Source: an uncultured Clostridium sp. (GTDB lineage: Bacteria; Bacillota; Clostridia; TANB77; CAG-508). Taken from it: 41,240 nucleotides of DNA. The stretch spans positions 1-41,240 of the forward strand of contig CABUKD010000017.1 in assembly GCA_902492105.1 (NCBI GenBank). The letters run 5' to 3'. Shown in pieces: positions 16,884 to 25,179 of this stretch (positions within the stretch are counted from its first letter, which is position 1; every line of letters starts with the position of its first letter). The notes beneath the pieces were generated by a model that saw only the letters and a list, made by a program, of their open reading frames with translations, searched no databases and had not been told where the DNA came from. Made by a program: the position numbers and the translations under genes.

Positions 16884-17396
16884 TTATATTCCAAATTCTT
16901 TTGCATATTTTACAATACCTTTTATTTCTACATTACTTTCATTTAATTTTATAGCCATAAAATTTTTACTTGGTACATCAAAAGGTGCTTCTATTCCATA
17001 TTCTATTGCGGGAACATATCCGAACTTTGGATAATAATTCTCACTTCCTAAAACTATAGAATAATGGTAGCCTAATTTCTTTGCTATTCTATGTCCCTCG
17101 GTTATTAACTTACTTCCAATGCCTTGTCTTTGATATTCTGGTAATACACCTAAAGGGGCTAATGCTAGTTCTTCGCTTTCTCCTATTTTTATTTTAGTAA
17201 ATAAAATATAGCCCACTATTTTATCATTATCAATTGCTACTAAAGATAATTTTGGAATAAAATTATTACTCTTCCTTAATACTACAACTAAATCTTGTTC
17301 ATTTCCATCACTATGCTCTGCTGTTTCAAATGCTGTTTTTATAACATTGTAAACTGCTTCATAATCATCTACATTCTCTTTTCTAATTGTGATCAT
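16884..17396 (-). CDS. GNAT family N-acetyltransferase
   Basis: A 170-residue GNAT protein. The acetyl-CoA-binding motif is LGVLPEYQRQGIGSKLITEG (about 82-101; QxxGIG loop), and the C-terminal part, GSENYYPKFGYVPAIEYGIE, is typical of the YhbS-like predicted acetyltransferases. Substrate unknown. It has its own start with SD GGAGGT and stands alone between DUF362 and DUF4256 genes. Confidence 0.88.
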   Translation of the reverse strand: MITIRKENVDDYEAVYNVIKTAFETAEHSDGNEQDLVVVLRKSNNFIPKLSLVAIDNDKIVGYILFTKIKIGESEELALAPLGVLPEYQRQGIGSKLITEGHRIAKKLGYHYSIVLGSENYYPKFGYVPAIEYGIEAPFDVPSKNFMAIKLNESNVEIKGIVKYAKEFGI

Positions 17397-17530
17397 GTTA
17401 AACCTCCAATATTGACGATATCTATGTTTTTTCTAAATATTGCAATTCGATTTTATTATAGCATATATAAATCACTTTTTAAAATTTTTTTACACATTTT
17501 TCATTAATTGCAAATTTAAAAAATTTACAA

Positions 17531-18061
17531 TTATATTTTTAGTATTCCTCTAAATCCTCTGTTTGAATAATATGACTCAGCTCCATTATGATAAATAAAA
17601 GTTCTATTATATCTTTTATCCCCAAATATTGCACCACCCAATAATCGTGTTTCATTTTCTGTTAATAACCAGCTTGATGATTTTAAGTCAAAATCCTCTA
17701 ATGTTTGAAGATATTTATACTCTTCTTCTGTTAGTAACTTTATATTGTTCTTTTCCGCTTCAAACATAGCACTTGACACTGGCTTATTCGTTTTTCTTTT
17801 ATTAAGTGCTTCATTATCATAACATAGATTTCTCCTATGAATTGGAGATTCCTTTGAGCAGTCACAATATAAATAGCAATTATTTTTTTCATCATATAGA
17901 ATTACATCTGGCTCTCCACCTGTTTCTTCCATATATTTTAAAGACGATAGAGCTTTTTCATTTAATCTTTTTAAAGCATCATTCCATTTAATACCTATAT
18001 GTCTATTAGTATTTTCATAAAATCTTTTTTCTAAAATTAATATTAAATCTTTATTCGTCAT
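17531..18061 (-). CDS. DUF4256 family protein
   Basis: A 176-residue soluble protein of the DUF4256 family, function unknown. Family marks: EETGGEPDVI (about 45), CDCSKESPIHRRNLCYDNEA (about 67-86) and the C-terminal LGGAIFGDKRYNRTFIYHNG followed by AESYYSNRGFRG. I chose the third ATG of the leader (18061) because AAAGGA lies 8 nt upstream of it and abuts the earlier ATGs. It is divergent from the alkD-like gene on the other strand. Confidence 0.85.
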   Translation of the reverse strand: MTNKDLILILEKRFYENTNRHIGIKWNDALKRLNEKALSSLKYMEETGGEPDVILYDEKNNCYLYCDCSKESPIHRRNLCYDNEALNKRKTNKPVSSAMFEAEKNNIKLLTEEEYKYLQTLEDFDLKSSSWLLTENETRLLGGAIFGDKRYNRTFIYHNGAESYYSNRGFRGILKI

Positions 18062-18245
18062 TGTCATCATCCTTTCATTTATTTTTGTTTTATTGTTATG
18101 TTGCTTTTATGTTATGGTATATTTTGGACATTTACAGCAAATAATATACTTAGATTAGTACCAATTTTTTATCTATTTAGATAATATCTTATTCAAAATC
18201 TTTAGTCTATTTAAAATTATGAAAACAAAAAAGAAGGAATCATTT

Positions 18246-18932
18246 ATGGAATATAATGTTAATATTGTTATGCAAGAGTTACAATCTTTAGGCAATGAGC
18301 AAATTAAAAAAATATATATGAAACATGGCGCAAAAGAACCGTTATATGGAGTAAGAACTGGAGATTTAAAGCCTATTGCAAGGAAAATTAAGAAAAATTA
18401 TGATTTGTCAATCAATTTGTATAAAACAGGGAATTATGACGCTATGTATTTAGCTGGAATGATTGCAGATTCCCAGAAAATGACAAAAGAAGATTTTAAT
18501 GACTGGATAGAAAGAGCATATTGTCCTGGATTGTCTGATTATACGGTTGCAACAACATTAGCGAAATCAACAATGGCTCAGCAAATTGCAGATGAATGGA
18601 TAAGTAGGCAAAAGGAATTATACCAGTCAGCTGGTTGAACATGTTATTGCAATCTTTTAAAAGAACAAAGTAATGAAAACTTTAGCATAGAAAAATTGAA
18701 AACCTATTTATGTAATATAAAATTTAACATACACAAAAGTGCTAATCGTGTTCGTTATTCAATGAATAATTTTGTGATAGCTGTCGGAACTTTTTATCAT
18801 CCTTTACAAGAGCAAGCTCTTGAAGTTGCTAAAAGTATTGGCGAAATATATGTAGATATGGGAGAAACAAATTGCAAAGCACCATTAGCAACTCAATATA
18901 TAAAAAAGAATATTACTAAAAAATGGAAGTAA
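18246..18932 (+). pseudogene. AlkD-type DNA alkylation repair glycosylase with internal TGA
   Basis: The family removes alkylated purines (3-methyladenine, 7-methylguanine) and is built of HEAT-like helical repeats. The single frame codes for 228 residues, the normal length, from ATG 18246 (SD GAAGGA) to TAA 18932. It contains KEPLYGVRTGDLK and ANRVRYSMNNFVIAVGTFY. It is interrupted by TGA at 18636-18638 in QSAG-stop-TCYCNL, where relatives have a conserved Trp (SAGW). One G-to-A change (TGG to TGA) explains it. The downstream 98 codons remain clean, so the event is recent or not real. This is the only convincing plus-strand gene in the window. Confidence 0.88.
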
Positions 18933-18955
18933 TAAAATGATTTTTCTATTGTATT

Positions 18956-19906
18956 TTACTTTTTCAGATAGTCTGACTCATTTATTGTTTTTATAATATA
19001 GTTTACATCATCATATCTAGAATAATCAGATTGAGAACCTAAACTACATATTAAAAATTCTTTATTATGCATTTTATACAGTACTACTAAATTATAATCA
19101 TCAGCTAAAGAACCTGTTTTCACACCAATTACATTTTCATTATAGTATTCTGATGTAGGATCTAGAAAAACATTCGTATTCTTCCAAGTTTGTGTACTTC
19201 CATCAGGTAATGTTGCTGTGTAAGAAGTTTGAGAAACAATATCTCTAAACCATTGGTAATCTAATAGTTTTATCACCACTTTTTTTAAATCTAATACTGT
19301 TGTATGTGCTTCCATATCAAATCCGCTTGGATCATATAAAACTGTATCTTTATATCCCTGTTCTTCTAAATATTTATTTAAATTTTTCATAAAAATTTCT
19401 ATACGTTCTTTGCAAGTAGAAGATTCTTTTGAAAGAAGTCCTCCACAATAATCAGCAACTACATATGCAGCATCATTTCCAGATGGAACTAACATTGCCG
19501 CAAATAAATTATGCATATAATAGTTGGTTTGCCTAATGTCTGCAACAGATGAGCCTTGCTTTGTTAATGAAATTGCTTTGCTTTCAGCAAAAACTATATC
19601 ATCTAAATTTGTTAATGTTGTTGCATATTCAATAACAAATAGCTTTGCTAAACTGGCAGGTAATTGCTTCTCATCTATTTTTTTAGATATAAAATTTTCA
19701 TCATTTGAAAGATCAACTAAAATAAGCGATTTAGCATTATAAGAGTCTTGTTCTTTATTTTTAAAGAAAAAAGTTCTTATTTGTTCTTTTGCTTCTCTTA
19801 GATTTTCAGGCTTCATTGCCCAATTTATAAAAAATATCCCCAATATTACAATAATAAAAATACAAAATAATATCCAACCTTTTTTCTTCTTATTTCTATT
19901 TTTCAT
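18956..19906 (-). CDS. D-alanyl-D-alanine carboxypeptidase-like serine hydrolase (S11)
   Basis: A 316-residue penicillin-binding-protein-type peptidase. It has an N-terminal TM (about 9-28) followed by the catalytic triad motifs in order: SLAK in LPASLAKLFV (SxxK, about 84-87), SGN in LVPSGNDAAYVVA (about 140) and KTG in GVKTGSLADD (about 262). It should trim the pentapeptide of peptidoglycan at the outer membrane face. Its gene faces the plus-strand alkD gene tail to tail with only about 20 nt between. SD AAGGAG-like before the ATG. Confidence 0.88.
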   Translation of the reverse strand: MKNRNKKKKGWILFCIFIIVILGIFFINWAMKPENLREAKEQIRTFFFKNKEQDSYNAKSLILVDLSNDENFISKKIDEKQLPASLAKLFVIEYATTLTNLDDIVFAESKAISLTKQGSSVADIRQTNYYMHNLFAAMLVPSGNDAAYVVADYCGGLLSKESSTCKERIEIFMKNLNKYLEEQGYKDTVLYDPSGFDMEAHTTVLDLKKVVIKLLDYQWFRDIVSQTSYTATLPDGSTQTWKNTNVFLDPTSEYYNENVIGVKTGSLADDYNLVVLYKMHNKEFLICSLGSQSDYSRYDDVNYIIKTINESDYLKK

Positions 19907-20068
19907 ACTTATACTCCTTTTTTATAAATTATATATTTTTTCAAATTAATAAACAATTAAAGTTTCCTTAATTTTTTATTTTAATTTTTTTAATAAAAAA
20001 AACTGTGCCTATTTTATACAAGTAAAATTTGTGTGTAATATATCAGTTCTTAGAATTTCCTATAACAT

Positions 20069-20097
20069 AAAAAATAGACTAGCCTAAAGCTAATCTA
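20069..20097 (-). terminator. intrinsic terminator of the XRE regulator gene
   Basis: Stem TAGATTAGC/GCTAGTCTA (one non-Watson-Crick pair; 20075-20083 with 20089-20097) and a T run on the minus strand (A run 20069-20074). It lies about 45 nt beyond the stop at 20143. Confidence 0.7.
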
Positions 20098-20142
20098 TAA
20101 ATTAATTACTCAAAATGTTAAATTACTAGTTCCTATTCATTC

Positions 20143-20538
20143 TTATTTATCGTTTTTATTTTTCAATAAATAGACAGCTAAGCAACTCATTCCTATCCCT
20201 ATCATAGTAATAGCATTATTTACATCAATTTGTTTTAAAATAGATGTAAATATCACACAAACTCCCATTGCTAATCCAACACCAATTAATGCAATATTAA
20301 CAATTTCATCAATTTTATTATTCTCTTTTTTTGTTTGAGCATTTAATAGTTCTTCAACTGTTATTCCTAAGACTTCTGCTAACGTTGGAATAGAATTAAC
20401 ATCTGGACAAGATAAATTTCTCTCCCATTTTGATACAGCTTTATCTGTAACATTCATTTTTTCTGCTAATTCATTTTGTGTCATTCCTTTTTCTTTTCTT
20501 AAAGAACTTATCATTTCTCCAAGATTTTTATTTGACAT
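20143..20538 (-). CDS. XRE-family regulator with two membrane helices
   Basis: A 131-residue protein: helix-turn-helix domain at 1-66 (LGEMISSLRKEKGMTQNELA, then VTDKAVSKWERNLSCPDVNS) and two TM helices at about 80-100 and 106-124. DNA-binding proteins with a short membrane anchor of this layout are common in clostridia; what they sense is unknown. It stands near a second XRE gene and upstream of the D,D-carboxypeptidase gene, but has its own terminator. SD GGAGGG before the ATG. Confidence 0.88.
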   Translation of the reverse strand: MSNKNLGEMISSLRKEKGMTQNELAEKMNVTDKAVSKWERNLSCPDVNSIPTLAEVLGITVEELLNAQTKKENNKIDEIVNIALIGVGLAMGVCVIFTSILKQIDVNNAITMIGIGMSCLAVYLLKNKNDK

Positions 20539-20680
20539 ACTTAAATCCCTCCTTTGATTATTAATTCTATTTTACTTTTATTCTTTCCAAAACTCAACCC
20601 ACAGTTAGTTAACTTTAATAAACCTTTAGTTTAGTTTTAGTTTATTTAGCCAATTGCACTTTTTTAGTATCATACCATAA

Positions 20681-20720
20681 AAAGAAAAATTACTCTATAC
20701 ATTTGTATAAAGTAATTTTT
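20681..20720 (-). terminator. repeat-type terminator hairpin, copy A
   Basis: Arms AAAATTACTCTATAC (20686-20700) and GTATAAAGTAATTTT (20705-20719), an imperfect 15-bp stem. It ends the gene at 20729. Nearly the same hairpin recurs at 28757-28790, so this is a dispersed terminator sequence. Confidence 0.7.
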
Positions 20721-20728
20721 TCTATTTT

Positions 20729-21040
20729 CTATTTTTTATCTTTCCATTCATGATACAATATATCTTTTAAGACCAACATACTATCTAATTCACTATATCC
20801 ATAATCATAAGCCAAGCTATCTAGCATATTTCTAATTTCTACTGCATATTTAGATACATTTACTTTCTGAGGATATGTTGCAAGTACCGGATATTTTTTG
20901 CTCCAAGCATTAGTCCAATTAATTTTTTCCTCTTTTTCTTCATTAGTATTTTTTATTACTTCTTCTATCTCTTTTAAATCAACTTCTTGTGACAACCCTG
21001 CTTTTTTTCTTGCTTGGAATAAATTATTTCCTAAATTCAT
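20729..21040 (-). CDS. XRE-type regulator lacking its HTH core
   Basis: A 103-residue product from ATG 21040 (SD GGAGGT). It opens as a normal XRE protein (MNLGNNLFQARKKAGLSQE) and then jumps straight to the C-terminal part of a known clostridial regulator type (DLKEIEEVI, INWTNAWSKKYPVLATY, DSMLVLKDILYHEW). The DNA-recognition helices and the following linker, about 45 residues, are missing in frame. It probably cannot bind DNA like its relatives. It could be a decaying gene or a dominant-negative partner. Confidence 0.75.
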   Translation of the reverse strand: MNLGNNLFQARKKAGLSQEVDLKEIEEVIKNTNEEKEEKINWTNAWSKKYPVLATYPQKVNVSKYAVEIRNMLDSLAYDYGYSELDSMLVLKDILYHEWKDKK

Positions 21041-21172
21041 TTTATCTACCTCCAAAACCAAGTATACCACTTTATTAAAATCTTTTCTATAAACTATATT
21101 TTACAATTTTGCACTTTTTCTTAACAAGTTTTATTTGAATTATAAATTCTAAAAAATAATTTGCTTAACATC

Positions 21173-21847
21173 CTATTCTTCTTTATTTTTATATATCTTG
21201 TATGAAATTTTATAAGATATATAATACATTATTATCATAGACACAGCTAATATTATTAATCCATATCTACTAAAAAAGCTCTCTAACATTTCCATATTTA
21301 TATTAATTCCGGATTGCATTATTAAAAATCCAACTCCTGCAATAATTACGATTAAAGCAAATACTAATATAAACATCTGAATTCTGCCTTTTTCTGCTCC
21401 CCATTTATAGATACTCGGAATTTGTATAGCTTGTATTAAAGATATTCCCCACATTCCTCCTATTGTGGTAGTAATTAAACTTTCATAATCAATGTTTATC
21501 ATATCTTCTGGTCGTATATAATTCATTACATTTGCAACTATAATTGTTAATGCCAATCCTAATATTCCTCCCAAAACAGTTGCACTTATTGCTAAAATAA
21601 ATTTCTCTTTTACAATCTCTTTTTGATTAGTTGGTAATGTTAAAATATATTTATTTGATCTTGCAATTTCATCATAATTAAAAGTAGCAAGTGAAATCAT
21701 GCCAACTATTGTACATATTATAATTGGAGCTAAATTAATAGCATCTGTTCCTATTATTGCAATTCCACAAAACAATATTATAATAATTAAAGATGCTTTG
21801 TAATTTGATAAATTATATAAATCTTTTTTAAATAACCCTTTTATCAT
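21173..21847 (-). CDS. ABC-2 type transporter permease
   Basis: A 224-residue integral membrane protein with six hydrophobic segments (about 16-34, 37-55, 75-100, 125-145, 155-175 and 195-215). It is of the ABC-2 type found with YtrA-like GntR operons. The gene starts 2 nt after the ATPase stop, so both subunits are translated together. Export substrate unknown; relatives respond to cell-wall antibiotics. Confidence 0.86.
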   Translation of the reverse strand: MIKGLFKKDLYNLSNYKASLIIIILFCGIAIIGTDAINLAPIIICTIVGMISLATFNYDEIARSNKYILTLPTNQKEIVKEKFILAISATVLGGILGLALTIIVANVMNYIRPEDMINIDYESLITTTIGGMWGISLIQAIQIPSIYKWGAEKGRIQMFILVFALIVIIAGVGFLIMQSGININMEMLESFFSRYGLIILAVSMIIMYYISYKISYKIYKNKEE

Positions 21848-21849
21848 TA

Positions 21850-22707
21850 TTATTTTTCCCCCTTAATATAAAATAACATAATATCTTCTATAGATGGTTT
21901 ATCAATAGTTGTAATATTATATTTTCGTTTAATACTATCCTTATCACTTGTTAATACCTCATATTGATATTTTTCTTTCTTATATTTTATATAGTCTTTT
22001 TCATTTAACTTTTCAAAATCTTCTTTACTACATTTTATAATTCCATAATTTTCTAATAATTCTCCTGTTGGCATATTGAATATAATATTACCTTTTTCTA
22101 TAAATAGAATATAATCTGATATATGCTCCAAGTCTGTTGTAATATGTGTTGACAATAATATAGACCTTGTTTCATCTTCTTCTATATATTTTCTAAATAT
22201 GTCTAATATTTCATTTCTCACAACTGGGTCTAAACCACTTGTTGGTTCATCTAATATTAAAACTTTTGGATTATGAGATATAGCTGTTGCTATTTTTAAT
22301 TTCATTTTCATGCCACTTGAAAAATCTTTTATTAGTTTATTTGTTGGTAGATTGAACTGTTCTAATAAATTCATGTATTTGTTTTCATCCCAGGTTTTAT
22401 AAACATCCTTCATAATAGAATTAATTTGTTTTGCTGTTAAGTAATCTGATAAAAAGCTATCATCTAATACTACACCAACTTCTTCTTTTATTTCTTTTTC
22501 ATTTTTCTTATTATCTTTTCCAAATATTTTTATACTTCCATCAGCTTTTGTAATATTTAGTATAGATTTTATTGTTGTAGTTTTTCCTGCTCCATTTTCT
22601 CCAATTAAACCTACAATACATCCTTGTGGTACATTAAAACTAATATTTTTTAATTCAAAATCTTTATATTTTTTTGAAACATTTTTTAACTCAATGTTAT
22701 TTTCCAT
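21850..22707 (-). CDS. ABC transporter ATP-binding protein
   Basis: A 285-residue ATPase. Walker A is GENGAGKTTT (about 35-44), the signature is DFSSGMKMKLKIATA (about 128-142), Walker B is VLILDEPTSGLDP (about 151-163), and the switch His is in LLSTHITTDLEHIS. I chose ATG 22707, with GAGGGGG nine bases upstream and 1 nt after the GntR stop; a TTG start six codons earlier would overlap the regulator gene. It is the middle gene of GntR-ATPase-permease. Confidence 0.92.
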   Translation of the reverse strand: MENNIELKNVSKKYKDFELKNISFNVPQGCIVGLIGENGAGKTTTIKSILNITKADGSIKIFGKDNKKNEKEIKEEVGVVLDDSFLSDYLTAKQINSIMKDVYKTWDENKYMNLLEQFNLPTNKLIKDFSSGMKMKLKIATAISHNPKVLILDEPTSGLDPVVRNEILDIFRKYIEEDETRSILLSTHITTDLEHISDYILFIEKGNIIFNMPTGELLENYGIIKCSKEDFEKLNEKDYIKYKKEKYQYEVLTSDKDSIKRKYNITTIDKPSIEDIMLFYIKGEK

Positions 22708-22708
22708 T

Positions 22709-23086
22709 CTAAAAATCCCCCTCAAATATTATTTTAAACAGTTCTTTTATTTCTTCTTCAGAAATATTTGATATTTTAGAAATATCATAGATTTTTTCTA
22801 TATAGTCTTGAATTTCTTTCAGCTTTTCTTCTTTCATTAGTTCCATATTTTTTGGAGCAACAAAAGTTCCTTTTCCTTGAACTGATTTTATAAATCCTGC
22901 TTTTTCTAATTCATCATAAGCTCTTTTTACTGTTAGAAAGCTAATTTTTAAATCATTTGCTAAATTTCTTACAGATGGTAACATTTCTTCTTCCTTCAGT
23001 TCATTAGAAAATATTGCTTGTTTTATGGCATTTTCTATTTGTTCAAAAATTGGAACGCTACTATTATTACTTATAATAATATTCAT
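22709..23086 (-). CDS. GntR family regulator, YtrA type
   Basis: A 125-residue repressor with an N-terminal winged helix (about 1-72: FEQIENAIKQAIFSNELKEE, LPSVRNLANDLKIS, FIKSVQGKGTFVAP) and a short C-terminal helical tail, as in the YtrA subfamily that controls adjacent ABC exporters. It is preceded by a promoter with an overlapping palindrome (23099-23123). It heads the three-gene operon and is probably autoregulated. Confidence 0.92.
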   Translation of the reverse strand: MNIIISNNSSVPIFEQIENAIKQAIFSNELKEEEMLPSVRNLANDLKISFLTVKRAYDELEKAGFIKSVQGKGTFVAPKNMELMKEEKLKEIQDYIEKIYDISKISNISEEEIKELFKIIFEGDF

Positions 23087-23098
23087 ATTTTCCTCCTT

Positions 23099-23139
23099 AC
23101 TGTTATATTTATATTATAACAGTATATAACATATGTCAA
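23099..23139 (-). promoter_or_regulatory. GntR operon promoter with operator palindrome
   Basis: Perfect 9-bp arms ACTGTTATA (23099-23107) and TATAACAGT (23115-23123) with a 7-nt spacer. The upstream -35 TTGACA (23139-23134) matches consensus, and the -10 (TATAAT/TAATAT) lies inside the palindrome. A repressor bound here would block RNA polymerase. The SD of the GntR gene follows at once. Confidence 0.82.
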
Positions 23140-23167
23140 TATGTTTTATAAAATTTTAATAAAAAAA

Positions 23168-23192
23168 GAACTACTATTTTTTATAGTAATTC
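23168..23192 (-). terminator. intrinsic terminator of the flavin reductase gene
   Basis: Stem GAACTACTAT (23168-23177) with ATAGTAATTC (23183-23192), one mismatch, followed on the minus strand by a T run (A run 23161-23167). It lies about 35 nt beyond the stop at 23228. Confidence 0.65.
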
Positions 23193-23227
23193 TCTCTATT
23201 TTATTGTAAATCAGCAATTTTCAAGTT

Positions 23228-23794
23228 TTATTTCTTTAATTTAAATCCATCCTTAAATGCTTCTCCAACTCTTCCGGTAACTTTATAATAACCATGAGTA
23301 TATGGGTCAAAGCTAATTGCATTTACGAGTTCAATGTCAACATTATCTCCATTCATTACCTTTTCATCAGCTGTCACATTAACCACTTTTCCTATTACCC
23401 CACATCCATATTCATCATCTTGATATTCTATAAATTCACATTCAAGACAAATTGGAAATTCATTAATAATTGGTGCATCTACATTTTCTGATTTAGTTGC
23501 TGTAAGACCACTATTTTCAAATTTATTTGGAGTGTTATTTCCTGACACTACTCCAAAATAATCCGCTTCTACCACATGCTTACTATCAGCGATACTAACA
23601 GTAAATGCTTTTCTTGCTTTAATATTTTTAACAGTTTTATGTGTTTCTGTTAAATTTAAGATTACTTGATTTCTACTAAGCATTGTTCCCCATGCAGCAT
23701 TCATAACATCAACACTTCCGTCTTCATTATATGTTGCTATCATTAATACTGGCATTGGAAATATTGCTTCACTAGTTTTAATATTTTTTCTCAT
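23228..23794 (-). CDS. flavin reductase family protein
   Basis: A 188-residue split-barrel flavoprotein. FPMPVLMIATYNEDGSVDVM (about 12-31) and NLTETHKTVKNI (about 48-59) are typical of the family, as is GCGVIGKVVNV (about 128). FMN-dependent; donor and acceptor unknown. It has a good SD (AAGGAGGA) and a terminator of its own. It differs from the flavin reductase at 12504-13016, which belongs to the rubredoxin-linked branch. Confidence 0.88.
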   Translation of the reverse strand: MRKNIKTSEAIFPMPVLMIATYNEDGSVDVMNAAWGTMLSRNQVILNLTETHKTVKNIKARKAFTVSIADSKHVVEADYFGVVSGNNTPNKFENSGLTATKSENVDAPIINEFPICLECEFIEYQDDEYGCGVIGKVVNVTADEKVMNGDNVDIELVNAISFDPYTHGYYKVTGRVGEAFKDGFKLKK

Positions 23795-23864
23795 TTTAAA
23801 TTCCTCCTTATAAAAAATATTGACAAAAACATTATATAGTTTGCTATATGCACTGTAATTCCAA

Positions 23865-24020
23865 TTACTTTTTGAATACTAGAATTGCTTTTGCTGTTCC
23901 TGTAATTGACATAGTAATTAACTCGAAACCTTCTTGTAACATTTCATTTGCTTTTTCTTCTACTTTTTGTGCCATATCATCTGCTTTTGGCGAATACTCT
24001 ACAACAATTGTTTTATACAC
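23865..24020 (-). CDS. small DUF4177-like protein
   Basis: A 51-residue ORF starting with GTG at 24020, with a very strong SD AGGAGGTG six bases upstream. The product begins VYKTIVVEYSPKADDMAQ, continues EEKANEMLQEGFELITM and ends AKAILVFKK. The pattern (strand, helix ending in EGFEL, then a final strand with LVFKK) resembles DUF4177 proteins. Function unknown. It stands 32 nt after the flavodoxin stop and may be co-transcribed with it. Confidence 0.75.
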   Translation of the reverse strand: MYKTIVVEYSPKADDMAQKVEEKANEMLQEGFELITMSITGTAKAILVFKK

Positions 24021-24052
24021 TTTCCCACCTCCTAACTTATAAAATTTTTGTT

Positions 24053-24586
24053 CTATTTCTGTATCTCACTAATTATATCATCTAAACTAGAAAAGTTAAC
24101 AAAACTAATTTTTTGATTATACGTATCTATCATTGCTCTATCCTCTGCAGTTTTCTTTTCTTCTGGTAATTTTTTTACTGCATTATAAAGTAATTTCATC
24201 ATTGTTTTATGCATAACGTTAAGTTTTGTATAGTCTATTCCTCCTCTTAAATGAAATATTTTTGCTTTCTCAAAAATTTCTTGTTTGATTTGTCTTTTCA
24301 TATTATTTCTTATGTTATTAATATTTTCTTTATCTTTTGGATCTGCAAGTCCAACTGTTATTAGTATGGTTGTTTTATTTGATATATCATCTAATTTCTT
24401 TAGTGTACTAGACATTCCTAGTACTCCACCTGCATATATACCACCTAAGTAAATAATTTTATTATAATGATTGATTTCTTTTATATCTTTAAAAGAAATT
24501 GCTTCTATATTAGTTCTTCTTGAAAGTTCTTCTGCATATTTTTTGGTTGTACCATATTTAGAACCATATATTATAATATTGTTCAT
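24053..24586 (-). CDS. flavodoxin domain protein (HemG-like)
   Basis: A 177-residue flavodoxin-fold protein. The FMN loop is IYGSKYGTTKKYAEEL (about 5-20), with YLGGIYAGGVLG (about 47-58) and LRGGIDYTKLN (about 110-120), the latter typical of the protoporphyrinogen-oxidase/flavodoxin_5 type. It may be an electron carrier or oxidase. ATG 24586 has GGAGG five bases upstream and overlaps the tag stop as ATGA. If tag ends earlier (see the tag entry), the gap is about 46 nt. Confidence 0.85.
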   Translation of the reverse strand: MNNIIIYGSKYGTTKKYAEELSRRTNIEAISFKDIKEINHYNKIIYLGGIYAGGVLGMSSTLKKLDDISNKTTILITVGLADPKDKENINNIRNNMKRQIKQEIFEKAKIFHLRGGIDYTKLNVMHKTMMKLLYNAVKKLPEEKKTAEDRAMIDTYNQKISFVNFSSLDDIISEIQK

Positions 24587-25179
24587 ACATACCTCCATAA
24601 GTTTTTATTTATTCTTTCCTTTATAAGCACAGTTATCCGTCCATTTTTATATAAAAAGCATTCTTCATCATGTGAACATATTACACCTATTGCTTGTAGA
24701 TAAGAATATATGATTGTTGAGCCCACAAATTTCATGCCTCTTTTTTGTAAGTCTTTTGATAGGTTATCAGATAGCTCGGATGTAGTTTTTCCTATTTCAT
24801 AAACAATTTTATCTTTTGTAAATGTTTTTAAATACTGATAAAATGAACCATATTCTTTTTGTATTCCTTTAAATATTTTTGCATTATTGATGCTAGCTTT
24901 TATTTTTAATTTATTTCTGATTATTTTTTCATTGGATAAAAGCTCTGCTATCTTTTCATCATCATATTTTATAATTTTATCAATGTCAAAATTGTCAAAT
25001 GCTTTTCTAAAGTCTTCTCTTTTATTTAATACACACTCCCAAGAAAGCCCTGCTTGAAAGGACTCTAATAACAGCATTTCAAATAAATATTGTTCATCAA
25101 AATTGGGCTTACACCATTCTTCATCATGATATTTTACATATAATTCATTTTTTAGATTACACCATTTACATCTTTTCAT
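24583..25179 (-). CDS. tag: DNA-3-methyladenine glycosylase I
   Basis: Removes 3-methyladenine from DNA. The zinc-binding residues known in E. coli Tag are present: MKRCKWC (Cys4), YHDEEW (His17) and the C-terminal SHDEECFLYK (His and Cys). ESFQAGLSWECVLNKREDFR and KKRGMKFVGSTIIYSYLQA-like blocks are classical. The 198-residue frame has an atypical 18-residue tail after an in-frame CGG (24637-24639). Skipping the C at 24639 instead gives KNGG and a stop at 24633, i.e. 181 residues, closer to the family's usual end. It overlaps ogt upstream (ATGA) and is probably co-transcribed with it. Confidence 0.9.
   Translation of the reverse strand: MKRCKWCNLKNELYVKYHDEEWCKPNFDEQYLFEMLLLESFQAGLSWECVLNKREDFRKAFDNFDIDKIIKYDDEKIAELLSNEKIIRNKLKIKASINNAKIFKGIQKEYGSFYQYLKTFTKDKIVYEIGKTTSELSDNLSKDLQKRGMKFVGSTIIYSYLQAIGVICSHDEECFLYKNGRITVLIKERINKNLWRYV

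Noticed and set aside
18636..18638. TGA as a Trp codon (code change)
   Set aside because: Trp is encoded by TGG throughout and TGA ends real genes here, e.g. the ogt/tag ATGA overlap, so a general reassignment does not fit.
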